In this document: positions 9,205 through 17,972 of the stretch, in pieces
Layout of the letters: the number at the start of each line of letters is the position of its first letter
Position numbering within the stretch: position 1 is the stretch's first letter
Assembly: GCF_000143415.4 (NCBI RefSeq)
Contig: NW_003314279.1
Span: 1,698,479 to 1,719,038, forward strand
Reading direction: 5' to 3'
DNA from: Selaginella moellendorffii
Lineage: Eukaryota > Streptophyta > Lycopodiopsida > Selaginellales > Selaginellaceae
DNA length: 20,560 nt
Position numbers and translations under genes: made by a program
The notes under the pieces: generated by a model
Databases searched by the model: none
Seen by the model: only the letters and a program-made list of their open reading frames with translations
What the model was told of the DNA's origin: nothing

Positions 9205-10711
9205 TGGAGGGACCTTGCGTGAATAAGTTAGTGACCCCTCCATCTTTCTTTCGGGAGTATCATCAAGGGGTTCACTCGGCACCGGTTCATCCAGTGTTTA
9301 CTTTCCAAGCTCGTTTTTATAACAAGAGGTCTCCTATTCTTCTCTCCGTGTTGGTTGATACAGGTTCGAGTTTATCTTCTATTGCTCAACCTATTGCCAC
9401 ATGTTGTCGTCTACACTTGTGTCATGTGGCGGATCCAGTTTTTATTCTTTATAGCAACGGCCGTACACATGCCTGTGCACGAGATGAGGTGGACTTGGTT
9501 GTGCGTGTGGGCGATCTCGAGCTTGAGTTGCAGTCGTTGCGGGTAGTGCCGAGCCAAGCTTTTGACCTCATTCTTGGTATGGATTGGTTGCAGCGCAATC
9601 ATGCCAAGTGTGACTTTGAGGCTTTTCCCCCTTGTCTCATACTTCCTTATGGTTCATCTATTCCTCTCACTTCTGTACTTCTTCGTCCCTCTACTTCTAC
9701 TTCTGCTTCTATTACTTTTGTTCCCCCACTATTTCCTTCTATGTTTCCATCTTGTTCTGCTCTTCCCTTTTCTGATCCCTCCAAAGATCTTTGTGTTGTA
9801 GCTATTGACCGGCTCATGAAGGAGTATTCTGATCTCTTTGAATTTGACCTATCGTCTGGGGCCAAGATTGCCACACGTCATCCCATTCCAACCGGGGATG
9901 CTCATCCAATCAAGGTTCCTGTTCGTCATTGGTCACCCAAGGAGATCAAGATTTTACGTGCAAACATGAAGGAGATGTTGGAGAAGGGTGTTATTCAGAA
10001 GTCACGGAGTCCTTGGGCATGTGAACCTCATCTTGTGACAAATCCTGATGGGAGTATTCGTTTCTGCATCGACTATCATCCGTTAAATGAAGTGACGATC
10101 CCGGATGTGTACCCTCTTCCTCACACTGCTGATCTCTTGGATCGTCTGGGGCAAAGTCGTTGGTTCACCAAGCTAGATCTTGCTTCTGGGTACTGGCAAG
10201 TATCGATGGCCGACGAAGATATTCCTAAGATTTCTTTTCGTACACTGTTTGGTTTGTACAAGTTCTTGGTGATGCCGTTTGGTTTGAACAATGCTCCAGC
10301 AACTTTTCAGCGGATGATGGACGAGGTTCTTTGTGATATGCCAGAGGTGACTACTGACTTCATTAATGATGTCTTGATTCACTCGGAGGGGACGTGGGCA
10401 GATCACGTTCGTGATGTGTGTAAAGTGTTGGATCGGTTACGGGATGTTGGTTTAAAGCTGAAGCGGTCGAAGTGCGTGTTTGGGTCCAAGGACACAACTT
10501 ATCTTGGGTACCGTATTTCTCATGAGGGTTTGCAAGTTGATCCTGACAAACTCGTAGCCGTTCTAAAGTTCCCTACTCCAAAGTGTGTGAATGATGTGCA
10601 GTGCTTCCTAGGCAAGGTGCAGTATCTCGGTCGTTTTGTGGATCATCTTTCTGATCGCACTGCAGCGTTGCAAACGTTGCTGAAGTCATCAATGTCATCT
10701 TTCATCTGGTC
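9204..10711 (+). pseudogene. pol: Ty3/gypsy pol, protease and reverse transcriptase part
   Basis: The frame opens at the ATG at 9204 and stays open through RT. An aspartic protease is marked by VDTGSS (Asp about residue 52) and LILGMDWL. A Ser-rich linker follows, then reverse transcriptase with WSPKEIKIL, FCIDY, LDLASGYWQV (Asp about 325), MPFGLNNAPATFQ and YLGYRIS. The active-site box, normally Tyr-x-Asp-Asp, reads Phe-Ile-Asn-Asp (residues 386-389), so the first metal-binding Asp is Asn. That change is a G-to-A transition and should abolish polymerisation. Real homology stops at 10711, the left inversion breakpoint. The frame continues to 10895 only as antisense sequence, so the last 60 or so residues are spurious. 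RNase H and integrase should follow and are found inverted and then resuming. Confidence 0.92.
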
Positions 10712-11171
10712 CTCATTGCCAGCAATCGACCGTGGAAAAGGTCCCATAAGATCAAACGCCACCAACTCAAACGGACGGGAAACTGCAATTGACTCCAACC
10801 GTCCTTCCGTAGCACAAGGGGGAGTATTACGAGCTTGGCACCAAATGCAGCTACGCACATACCGGATAACATCACGTTGCATCTCTGGCCAATAGAAAGA
10901 CCTGCGCAGCTTCTCGGTCACACGACGATGTCCCATATGCCCACCTAGAACAGGAGAATCATGGTAGGCATGGAGAAACCGTAGAATAAAGATAAAATGC
11001 ACCACCAGTCGTAAATGATCATTAGGATCCGTCCCCATAAAATAAAGAAGGCCATCTTCAAAACGATATTGAGAATGTAAATGCCGGAAAGGCAAGTTAT
11101 CAGCAAGTGATGCAGGATCCTCAAACGCATCTTGAAGCCTTCGAATCCACGGCTCAATCTTTTGAGCCTCG
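10712..11171 (-). pseudogene. Gypsy integrase N-terminus, inverted
   Basis: On the minus strand it reads LPFRHLHSQYRFEDGLLYF, then a zinc-binding HHCC region (HDSPVLGGHMGHRRV ... SCIWCQARN). The start of the catalytic core follows (ELVAFDLMGPFP), which carries the first Asp of the D,D-E triad. It stops at the inversion breakpoint, six codons before the plus-strand continuation HVIIASDYL. The other two catalytic residues are on the plus strand at 11791-12500, so the triad is split across strands. Confidence 0.9.
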
Positions 11172-11785
11172 CGAACCCATCAAGAGAAGGTAGATCTTGC
11201 TCTGCGCCTTGTGGACACTGAACATCAAGTACAGCAACCGCCGACGGCACGGAATCCTCGTCTAGAAAATCCACAGATGCTGGAACAACAGGCTCATCAG
11301 AAACATGAGAAGAAAGTGGAGAAGGAAGAGGAGCTCGAGAAAGGGCATCAGCATTAACCATAAAACTCCCTAGGCGATGAACAACATCAAAATCATATAT
11401 CTGAAGCTTTAAAGCCCATCGAGCAGTACGACCAACCAAGTTCTTCCGCTTCAATAATGAAATAACGGTAGCATGGTCACCTTCAAGTAACGTCCAAGAA
11501 CCATGTAGATATGCATGAAGTTTCTTGAGACCCCAAACTGTCGCTAAACACTCCTTCTCTATCGTGGAGTAGTTCACTTCTGCTGGTTGTAATGTACAGC
11601 TTATATATGCAATGGGATGGCGCTGACCAGGCACACTCGGGCTCTCTTGCATTAACACACCTCCAAGACCAATATCAGAAGCATCAACGCGTAAAATAAA
11701 AGGTCGAGTGTAGTCAGGATATGCCAAAACTGGAGGAGTCGACAATAGCTCTTTAAGATCCACAAACACCCGCTCACAATCTGAA
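11172..11785 (-). pseudogene. Gypsy RNase H domain, inverted
   Basis: This is the RNase H that degrades the RNA strand of the RNA-DNA hybrid. On the minus strand it shows FILRVDASDIGLGGVL (first Asp), STIEKECLATVWGLKKL (Glu), a DH pair in LEGDHATV, and MVNADALSRAPLP (last Asp), which is the expected order for gypsy RNase H. It follows a tether region (STPPVLAYPDY). A one-base frame change at about 11170-11175 (DGF to REAQ) separates it from the integrase N-terminus. The acidic linker after ALSR is unremarkable. It belongs between 10711 and the integrase zinc domain in the ancestral order. Confidence 0.9.
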
Positions 11786-12500
11786 GACCATGTTATTATT
11801 GCTTCTGACTACTTAACTCGTTGGGTGGAAGTTGGTGCTCTTGCTAGCGCCTCTGCAACTGCTGTTGGATACTTTCTCCTCAATCGAGTGGTGTTCCAAC
11901 ATTCTTGTCCAGAGCGGATTCTTTCGGATAATGGTCCTGCATTTATGGCTGAGGTATTTCATGTTTTGACGTCTCGGTTGGGGATACGCCACACTTTTAT
12001 GAGTGCTTATCATCCACAATCAGACGGTCTAGTGGAACGGCTCGTTCAGACATTCAAAGGGATGATTGCGAAGTATGTGAACTTTCAGCATTCGGATTGG
12101 GATGGTTATTTGCCGTCTCTTCGGCATGCCTATGTCACAGGGGTGTAGAGTTCTGTTGGTGCTTCACCATATAAACTCTTATATGGTCATGATCCAATAT
12201 TACCAATAGAGCTGGGTTTACCTTCGCGATTGCCACGAACTCCTGATGCTAGGTCATGGGATCAATATTTGACGAGCATTCTTCCATTTGTCCGAGCAGA
12301 GTCTGCCGAACACTTAGGCCGCGTACAAGTGGGATAACAACAGCGTTACAACTCCCATTATCGTCCACCTGCAGAGTACAAAGTGGATGATTTGGTGTTA
12401 GTCCGTTTTCCCCATCTTACGGTACGTGGTTTATCTAAGGAGCTCCTTGCGTAGTGGAAAGGACCATATCAGATATGGACTTGGAAAGGACCATATCAAG
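11786..12500 (+). pseudogene. Gypsy integrase core and C-terminus, three stops
   Basis: The plus-strand frame resumes with IIASDYLTRWVEV. It carries the second catalytic Asp in ILSDNGPAF and the Glu in HPQSDGLVERLVQTFKG. A C-terminal region follows with SPYKLLYGHDP, RYNSHYRPP and VDDLVLVRFPH, ending WKGPYQ. In-frame stops are TAG at 12146, TAA at 12335 and TAG at 12452, each a C-to-T change of a Gln codon. A 28-bp duplication of the WKGPYQ segment marks the 3' end. No chromodomain, PPT or 3' LTR follows, so the element is 3'-truncated near 12500. Confidence 0.9.
12454..12499 (+). repeat. 28-bp tandem duplication at the end of pol
   Basis: TTGGAAAGGACCATATCA-type sequence occurs at about 12455-12471 and again 28 bp later at 12483-12499. 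It repeats the codons for Trp-Lys-Gly-Pro-Tyr-Gln. Recognisable element sequence ends here. Confidence 0.8.
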
Positions 12501-14610
12501 TAATGATTACTATTTCTATATATGGTACTATTTTATTAATTTGTTCTACCAGGTTCCAGGCATCGGGAGAAATTTTTAGGGATGCCATATCCCCCCTTTC
12601 CCCTAATTCCACTGCCACCCCACCCTTAGGTTTATTTTTGAGATTGTATGTGGTGTTTAATATAGGTATCCATATCACAGGCATACTTGAAAACTAACTC
12701 ATGATTTCCATGCATCCCCTTAATTTATGAAACCTTTCTCATTAATTTTCTTCTTCTTCTTCTTACTAATTTTTCTATTGTGGTAACATAAGCTTAGCAA
12801 CAGTAAAAGTTCAAGCATTAGGAGTTCATTTCTCATCTGTTCTAAAAACTTTATGGCAAACTTTTTATCTCTATTATCAAAATTTTTTTTTCTCTCTGAA
12901 TTCATAATAGCAACTCACATTTAAATGTGCAATTATGTTTTGAATTGCATGGACCTTTGTTCAAAAATTCAAATTAAAAATATTAAAAATTCAATTAAAA
13001 ATTATGGATTATCAAAATAAAATTCATGAAACTTTATTTTTCAAGATTGGAAAATTCAATTTAGAATTGCATGATAAAAAATTTTCTAAAATTATTTATA
13101 AAATATTGCATGTATTAATCAAGCTCAACACCAGAGTGTAGGGTCATGCACCCTAAGCTCAGAGTTGAGCCCCAAACTCAAGCTGGGAACCTAGACCTGG
13201 TAGACACATGCTCTTTGTATTCACCACATACCAAAATACCAAAATGAGGAAATGAATTGGATCATTGGATTAGCCAATTAAGCACTTGGCATTGACCACT
13301 TGGACATCCAAGGCTTCTATTAGAGCCTCTTGATCCATATGCAAACTGAGCAACTTGATGCATGCTCTTTGTGTTCACCACATACCAAAATACCAAAATG
13401 AGGAAATGAATTGGATCATTGGATTTGCCAATTAAGCACTTGGCATTGAGGACATCCAAGGCTTCTATTAGAGCCTCTTGATCCATATGCAAACTGAACA
13501 ACTTGGTAAAAGAGAGGAGAGATTAAAAAAAAGTCACTACCTAAGTGTTCCATGAGCTCCATGAGTAGGATGTTTGGATCATTGGCTATGATCTAAAAGC
13601 AAAAAAAAGAAGACAAAAAAAAAAACTCATAGAATCAGTGCTCTATGGTTTGCTTGTGATCTCAACAAAACAAAAAAAAAACTAGTCTAGACATCCAAAA
13701 GCTCTTCAACATGTCAATCAAGCTTGTCACCATAAAATCATCCTCACTCCTCATCGTCAACCCTGGATCAATCACATTGCCACACACTTAATTGCAGGGA
13801 CAAAACTATGAATTTCTAGAGTGATCTCCCATTATCCACATAACTCAGCATCAAGAAATGATGCTGTGCCAGGGCATGCGATTGATGGAAGAGGAGGGTG
13901 CCTCTCTATGTGACTAGGGTTTGTGCATAAAAAGTTTGTTTAAGATATTCAATTCAATTCCAATTCAAATACCCATTGATTACTTGAGAAGATTTAATCT
14001 CAACCATAAAAGAGAACATTCTTAGAATATGCTCAAACATAAGCTGAATCCTTGCAACATTCAATCATTACACGCCTACTGTTTATCTACTATTCAAGTC
14101 AATCTGCCCTAATGCAAATCATAATTTCTGTGTTTCTATACTGGAGAGCAGGACAGAAAGACATGTACACAAGACAAGAAGCACGAAGATTTGTGTTACA
14201 GCCCACGCATAGATTCCAGTCACAGGTGAATGGAAGAATGTTTAGATCCACTTATGCGAAATTCTATTTATCTCTCTATTATGCTACTTTGATAGTCTTG
14301 ATGTGCAGCAACTTTCCTCTTGTGCACTGACCCAGACAATGGCATCACAAACTAGAACACCAAACAAGCCTTTGACACACTGTTAGCTCTTTATACAAGT
14401 CAAGCTGACCTCCCACAAGACATTTGGGAGATGCTGCCCCTTGATTCAGTTGGGAGCGCAAACATTTTGTATTGATTTTCAAATTTTGGGGTATCACCAT
14501 TTATTCTTTTAATTGGCTTCACCACCAAACACGAAGAATTGTTGCACAAGGAATCAGAGAAATCGAATCCATCACATTGTTGATCTATGATAAGAAAAAG
14601 ATAACATTGA
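12500..14610. other. AT-rich region without recognisable genes
   Basis: Positions 12700-13130 are very AT-rich with poly-A and poly-T runs and a (TTC)n patch near 12750. Positions 13130-13210 and 13500-14600 are ordinary, low-GC sequence. Frames such as 14052-14330 show no domain. Apart from the tandem duplication listed separately I see no tRNA, LTR or coding signal. Confidence 0.5.
13207..13506. repeat. Tandem duplication, 154 and 146 bp units
   Basis: CATGCTCTTTGTRTTCACC starts unit 1 at 13207 and unit 2 at 13361, and near-identity continues to about 13506. Unit 2 lacks 8 bp (a CCACTTGG block near 13292 in unit 1). Very few substitutions separate the copies, so the duplication is recent compared with the decayed elements around it. 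No coding role is apparent. Confidence 0.92.
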
Positions 14611-14682
14611 TTAGTGGCTAATCGATTTTATTGCCTTTCACTTGACGGGAGCAAGACGTTCGCGGGGGTAGGTCGGTCGGTC

Positions 14683-16206
14683 ATGAAATTGACGACTTCT
14701 TTGCGTGGGGTAAAAACTAAATGCTCAAAAGTCCTTTTTACAGTAATTCTTACGGCCGGCCGTACTTCGGCCTGCCATTGGTTACCGCTTAATGGCTTCC
14801 GAATACAGCCGACTTTTGCTATTGCGTGGTCAAATCTTGCTGGCCTGTTGATGGAAGCAGGGGACTACAAAAGAGCTCTTGCTTATTATCAGGTTGGAAA
14901 ACGCAAAGTTTATGTTTTCTGAATTTTTATCCATGCAGGAGGCTATTCGATTAAAGCCAAACTTTGCGAACGCTCATTTGAATCTTGGGAACGCCTTGAA
15001 AGTAAGTTATGTGGCATGTTCCTAGTAAGCGATCTAAAGATTGTGGTTTTTTAGAATCTTGGTAAAGCTCAGGAGTCCTACTTGCGAGCCATTCAACTCC
15101 GGCCAGACTATGCAATTGCGTACGGTACGCGCTACTTTCCAAGATTTCTGAATGCGTCCTGGTCGAGCTTGAGTGTGGAGTCAGACTGTGATCCCTGGCA
15201 ATAGTGGTCTAACTGGCTGCGTTACCTTGTTTTTTGTTTTTTACATGTGTGTTGATCCTGGAAGCATTTAAAGGGCTATTGTGTTTGACCGAATTCCTAA
15301 ATGCAGTCATGCTTTCATTGAGAGTTGAACTCAAGACCTCCCGCTTACTAAACGGATGCTCTAACCAACTGAACTATGAAAGCTTATGAAAAGGACAAAC
15401 AATAATCTGTTCATTAAGTCAAAAATTAATCATTCCGGAGAAAGGACCACGGTAACCCTATTTTCCTTGCAGAAAATGCGCAAAATACTCATTCTTTGTT
15501 AGAGCCACTCGTCTCGTTCCCAAACAACTTTGTGACTGACTTCATTTACACCGTTTGTAACAAGCACATTGAGCTGCCTATGCTGAACGCAGGCGGTGAA
15601 GGTTGTAGCTGCAAAAACGATTGTTCGGACACATGTGACTGTGTTCAGAAGACCATCGCATCATTCAGGACGTTTGGCAAGCCTTGTTCAATCGTGTACG
15701 AATGTGGACCATGGTGCAGCTGCTCATCGAAGTGCTGCAACAAGAGCTCTCAAAGGGGGATACAGAAAAAACTTGCGATTTTCAGGACAGAGGGCAAAGG
15801 CCTGGGCCTCCACGCAGAAGAAGCCATTTCCAGAGGCAGTTTCGTATGCGAATATGTGGGTGAGGTGCTTGAAGACAAGGGCTCGCCTTCCACTTACAAG
15901 TTTGCAATTGGACCAGAACTTGTGATAGATGCAGAAAAGTACGGCAACGTGGCCAGGTTCGTCAACCATAGTTGTGATGGTGGCAACGTCCACATTGAGT
16001 GTGTGTCTTATGGTCACCATGATGGAAGGTTGAGGCACATAACAATGTTTGCCGCGAAAGATATTGCAGCCAGCGAAGAGTTGACATTTGACTACTCTGG
16101 TGGTGAGGGGCGATATATTTTTTATGGAGATTGTTGTTGCGGTTCAGATCATTGTTGCACGCGACTGTTCTATGGGTGCTTTTCCAATCTAGACATCTTT
16201 GACTGA
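14683..16206 (+). CDS. Predicted chimeric TPR-SET protein (spliced, 358 aa)
   Basis: Proposed exons are 14683-14892, 14939-15001, 15055-15124 and 15473-16206, totalling 1,077 nt, which is 359 codons including TGA. The first three exons encode OGT/SECRET AGENT-type TPR motifs (FAIAWSNLAGLLMEAGDYKR, then NFANAHLNLGNALK and LRPDYAIAY). The third ends one base into a codon, and the acceptor at 15471-15472 supplies the other two bases, so the frame runs on into pre-SET, SET and post-SET. TPRs bind partner proteins. The SET part should methylate histone lysine, probably H3K9. Introns are 46, 53 and 348 nt. The start ATG at 14683 is the first in frame before the TPRs, and the 37 residues before them are unrecognised. 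The alternative is a truncated TPR gene fragment beside a separate SUVR-like gene whose first exon I cannot see. Confidence 0.5.
14794..15124 (+). CDS. TPR exons of O-GlcNAc transferase (SECRET AGENT) type, partial
   Basis: Three coding blocks separated by GT...AG introns at 14893-14938 (46 nt) and 15002-15054 (53 nt) encode consecutive TPR repeats with the Trp/Asn/Leu/Gly/Ala-Tyr pattern of plant OGT: RIQPTFAIAWSNLAGL, AIRLKPNFANAHLNLGNALK, and NLGKAQES-YLRAIQLRPDYAIAY. The third repeat is a few residues short (AQES then YL). A full OGT has many more TPRs and a large catalytic domain, neither of which is present here. This is therefore a captured or truncated piece. It retains introns, so it moved as DNA and not through spliced RNA. 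Confidence 0.75.
15310..15383 (-). tRNA. tRNA-Thr (anticodon AGT), antisense within the proposed intron
   Basis: The minus strand folds as a full cloverleaf. It has a 7-bp acceptor stem (GCTTTCA with TGAAAGC), discriminator A, D-arm with GGTT, and anticodon loop TTAGTAA giving AGT. The variable loop is 5 nt, and the T-arm TTGAG-TTCAACT-CTCAA is perfect. The D-stem and the anticodon stem use G-U pairs at positions where C is commoner, which suggests C-to-T drift. The 3' flank lacks a run of four T residues, so polymerase III termination is doubtful. Length is 74 nt, with no intron. It may be functional or recently inactivated. Confidence 0.85.
15473..16206 (+). CDS. SET-domain histone lysine methyltransferase exon (SUV39/SUVR type)
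   Basis: An uninterrupted exon follows a good acceptor (TTTTCCTTGCAG). It encodes a Cys-rich pre-SET region (CSCKNDCSDTCDC ... ECGPWCSC ... CC, 15601-15745) that binds zinc. The SET domain has GKGLGLHAEE, FVCEYVGEVLE, YGNVARFVNHSC (NHSC at 15964-15975, the S-adenosylmethionine-binding knot) and ELTFDY (16078-16095). A post-SET C-x-C-x4-C motif (CCCGSDHC) lies near the end, and the stop is TGA at 16204. The family methylates H3K9 to silence chromatin and transposons in the nucleus. The SET insert between GEVL and YKF is short, as in small SUVR-type proteins. All catalytic motifs look intact. There is no initiating ATG in this exon, so an upstream exon is needed. Confidence 0.85.
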
Positions 16207-16420
16207 TTGTATGTAACATAAGAAAATACTTTTAAAACTTCACTCAATAACAATCATAAGAATATCAATTCTCAAAAGTCATTTCATTAATTGAAACTTT
16301 TACCAGTACCATATGATGATTGGATTGCGAACACAATTCATAGTTAGCAACCAGTCAGCCAAATTCACTCAGATCAACCATTCTTTTATTAACACTAAAG
16401 CCAAGTCAAATTAATTTTTG

Positions 16421-16451
16421 AATTTTTTATTTTTTATTTTTTATTTTTTAT
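16421..16451. repeat. Heptamer microsatellite (ATTTTTT)4
   Basis: Four perfect ATTTTTT units in a row, ending ATAG. It lies about 215 nt downstream of the SET stop codon. It could be slippage DNA only. Confidence 0.85.
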
Positions 16452-16614
16452 AGAAAAAGAAACAGCGACAACGTGTTTGAGTGTTGTTTGAGTGTTTCAT
16501 GTGGTTTAGGTTCACTAAATAATATACCTGCTTTCTATAAAATGTATACTTTTTCTGGTTTGCAGGGTTTGTAAAATGGTGACAAATTCACTATAGCGGA
16601 CCTCTAGAAATATT

Positions 16615-16624
16615 CCACGTGGCA
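16615..16624. promoter_or_regulatory. Palindromic G-box CCACGTGGCA
   Basis: The CACGTG core is the plant bHLH/bZIP binding site. No gene start is evident close by, so any role is unknown. Confidence 0.3.
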
Positions 16625-17934
16625 GCTGTGGTCAATGCCTATGTGGCAGGCATCTGGCTCTGAGCTGCACGAGATGCACGTTTTGCATTGTGGCTGGCAG
16701 GTCAGACTCAGTGTTCCTCCTTATCCTTCATCCAGAAGTCTGCCGTGGCGTTCCTGCATGGGGGACGTCGCAGCCCGGCCGTACAATGATAGCATGGGGT
16801 GGTGTGGTCACAAACTATTATCACTATCACTCCATATGTCGTTTGTAGCAACTTGTTCCGAAGTCCATTGTCATCATCAAAACAGATATAGACAGAGGTC
16901 TACAGCTTGATTGATCCATTTGATCAACTCGACACCACCTACTACTACCACCCAGTCTCAACATTTTGCATTCCCGATAACCACAACTACAATTCACAAT
17001 CATTGGGGCTCCATATGATCAGCATTCAAAAGAACATGACTTTGTAAGGCTGGCAAACCACTCGTTGTTAATTGGTGATCCGAGACTTGGTTTCTGTTCA
17101 TAAGCACGATACATATTCAAATCAGCTCAACAACTTAAATCTCCAACGACAACCTCACCTGATACTCATCTTCTGCACATGAAATACGAAGAATTAGCAG
17201 CAGAAGGCACAGGCACAGCACCTCTACACCCATTTCCTACAGCATTCCACAGCGGGATTTGTAGGCCGACCATCATGCAGGAAAACAAATCAGAATGCTC
17301 TTGGTGCGTTGGAGCATAATGCAGCTCGACAAGTCCTACAAGAATAAAGTGAGTGCCGAGGGCATTACCAAAGGCGATCATTTCCTCACAGTAGCATCTA
17401 TGACTTACTTACCACTCCAGCTTGCGAATGCGGCTCCGTGATGATTCTGTGAGAATGGCGCATCGCTCCTCCATTGCTCCGCCATTGTACACAACCCTCT
17501 TTAGGGTTTGTTCGGGGACCAAGATTTAAGGTGTGAACATTTTCTTGGGTTGACAGTGAAATCGTTGTCTTGGAATTCACAGTTCAAAACGGTTGGTTTG
17601 AAGCCTACCATGCTACGCGACCTACGCCAGGTCTGGGAATTGAAATTGGGAGTGGCGAATTGGTGTATTGGTGAGGCACATTGGTCAGTTTGAAAGTGGA
17701 AACCTTTAGAAAACTTCGACAGTGATCCTAGATATTCACGTCTCATGTTAATTAAGGCAATTCCTAAAGTCTTGAGACATTCAATATTATGTACCATAGA
17801 TTGTTACACCTTCCCACGCGCTCCACAGGGTCTATGTACGAACTGTTGTTTGTTCTAAATTTTCAGATTTTCCTTGTTAATTAATGCATTAAGGCATTCT
17901 GGAGTTCTCCGTAAGTACGTGGCCACAAGAAGGA

Positions 17935-17941
17935 TATATAA
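17935..17941 (+). promoter_or_regulatory. TATA box upstream of the LamG-like gene
   Basis: TATATAA lies 32 nt before the ATG at 17973. That spacing would leave a very short 5' leader if transcription starts about 25-30 nt downstream of the box. The position supports the ATG at 17973 as start. Confidence 0.5.
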
Positions 17942-17972
17942 GAATGCAGCAGCAAGTGAAAATCATAACACA

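Larger units (their letters stand above)
10712..11785 (-). mobile_element. Inverted 1,074-bp internal segment of the gypsy element
   Basis: Between TGGTC at 10707-10711 and its inverted copy GACCA at 11786-11790, the pol sequence lies on the opposite strand. On the minus strand the segment continues the RT frame (WSSDCERVFVDLKELL) at one end and meets the plus-strand integrase (DHVIIASDYLTRW) at the other. Both ends join in frame to their flanks if the segment is flipped. This is an in-place inversion and not a separate element. Confidence 0.92.
16207..17860. other. Intergenic region, no gene assigned
   Basis: The region contains an AT-rich patch at 16400-16460 with a heptamer repeat, and a palindromic G-box-like CCACGTGGCA at 16615-16624. 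Several frames (for example 16635-16910 plus and 17166-17381 minus) show no recognised domain. GT...AG-like pairs on the minus strand around 17165-17380 hint at a decayed exon, but I cannot support a gene. Confidence 0.4.

Noticed and set aside
10712-10895. C-terminal extension of the protease-RT frame
   Set aside because: This part is antisense to the inverted integrase N-terminus and is open only by chance.
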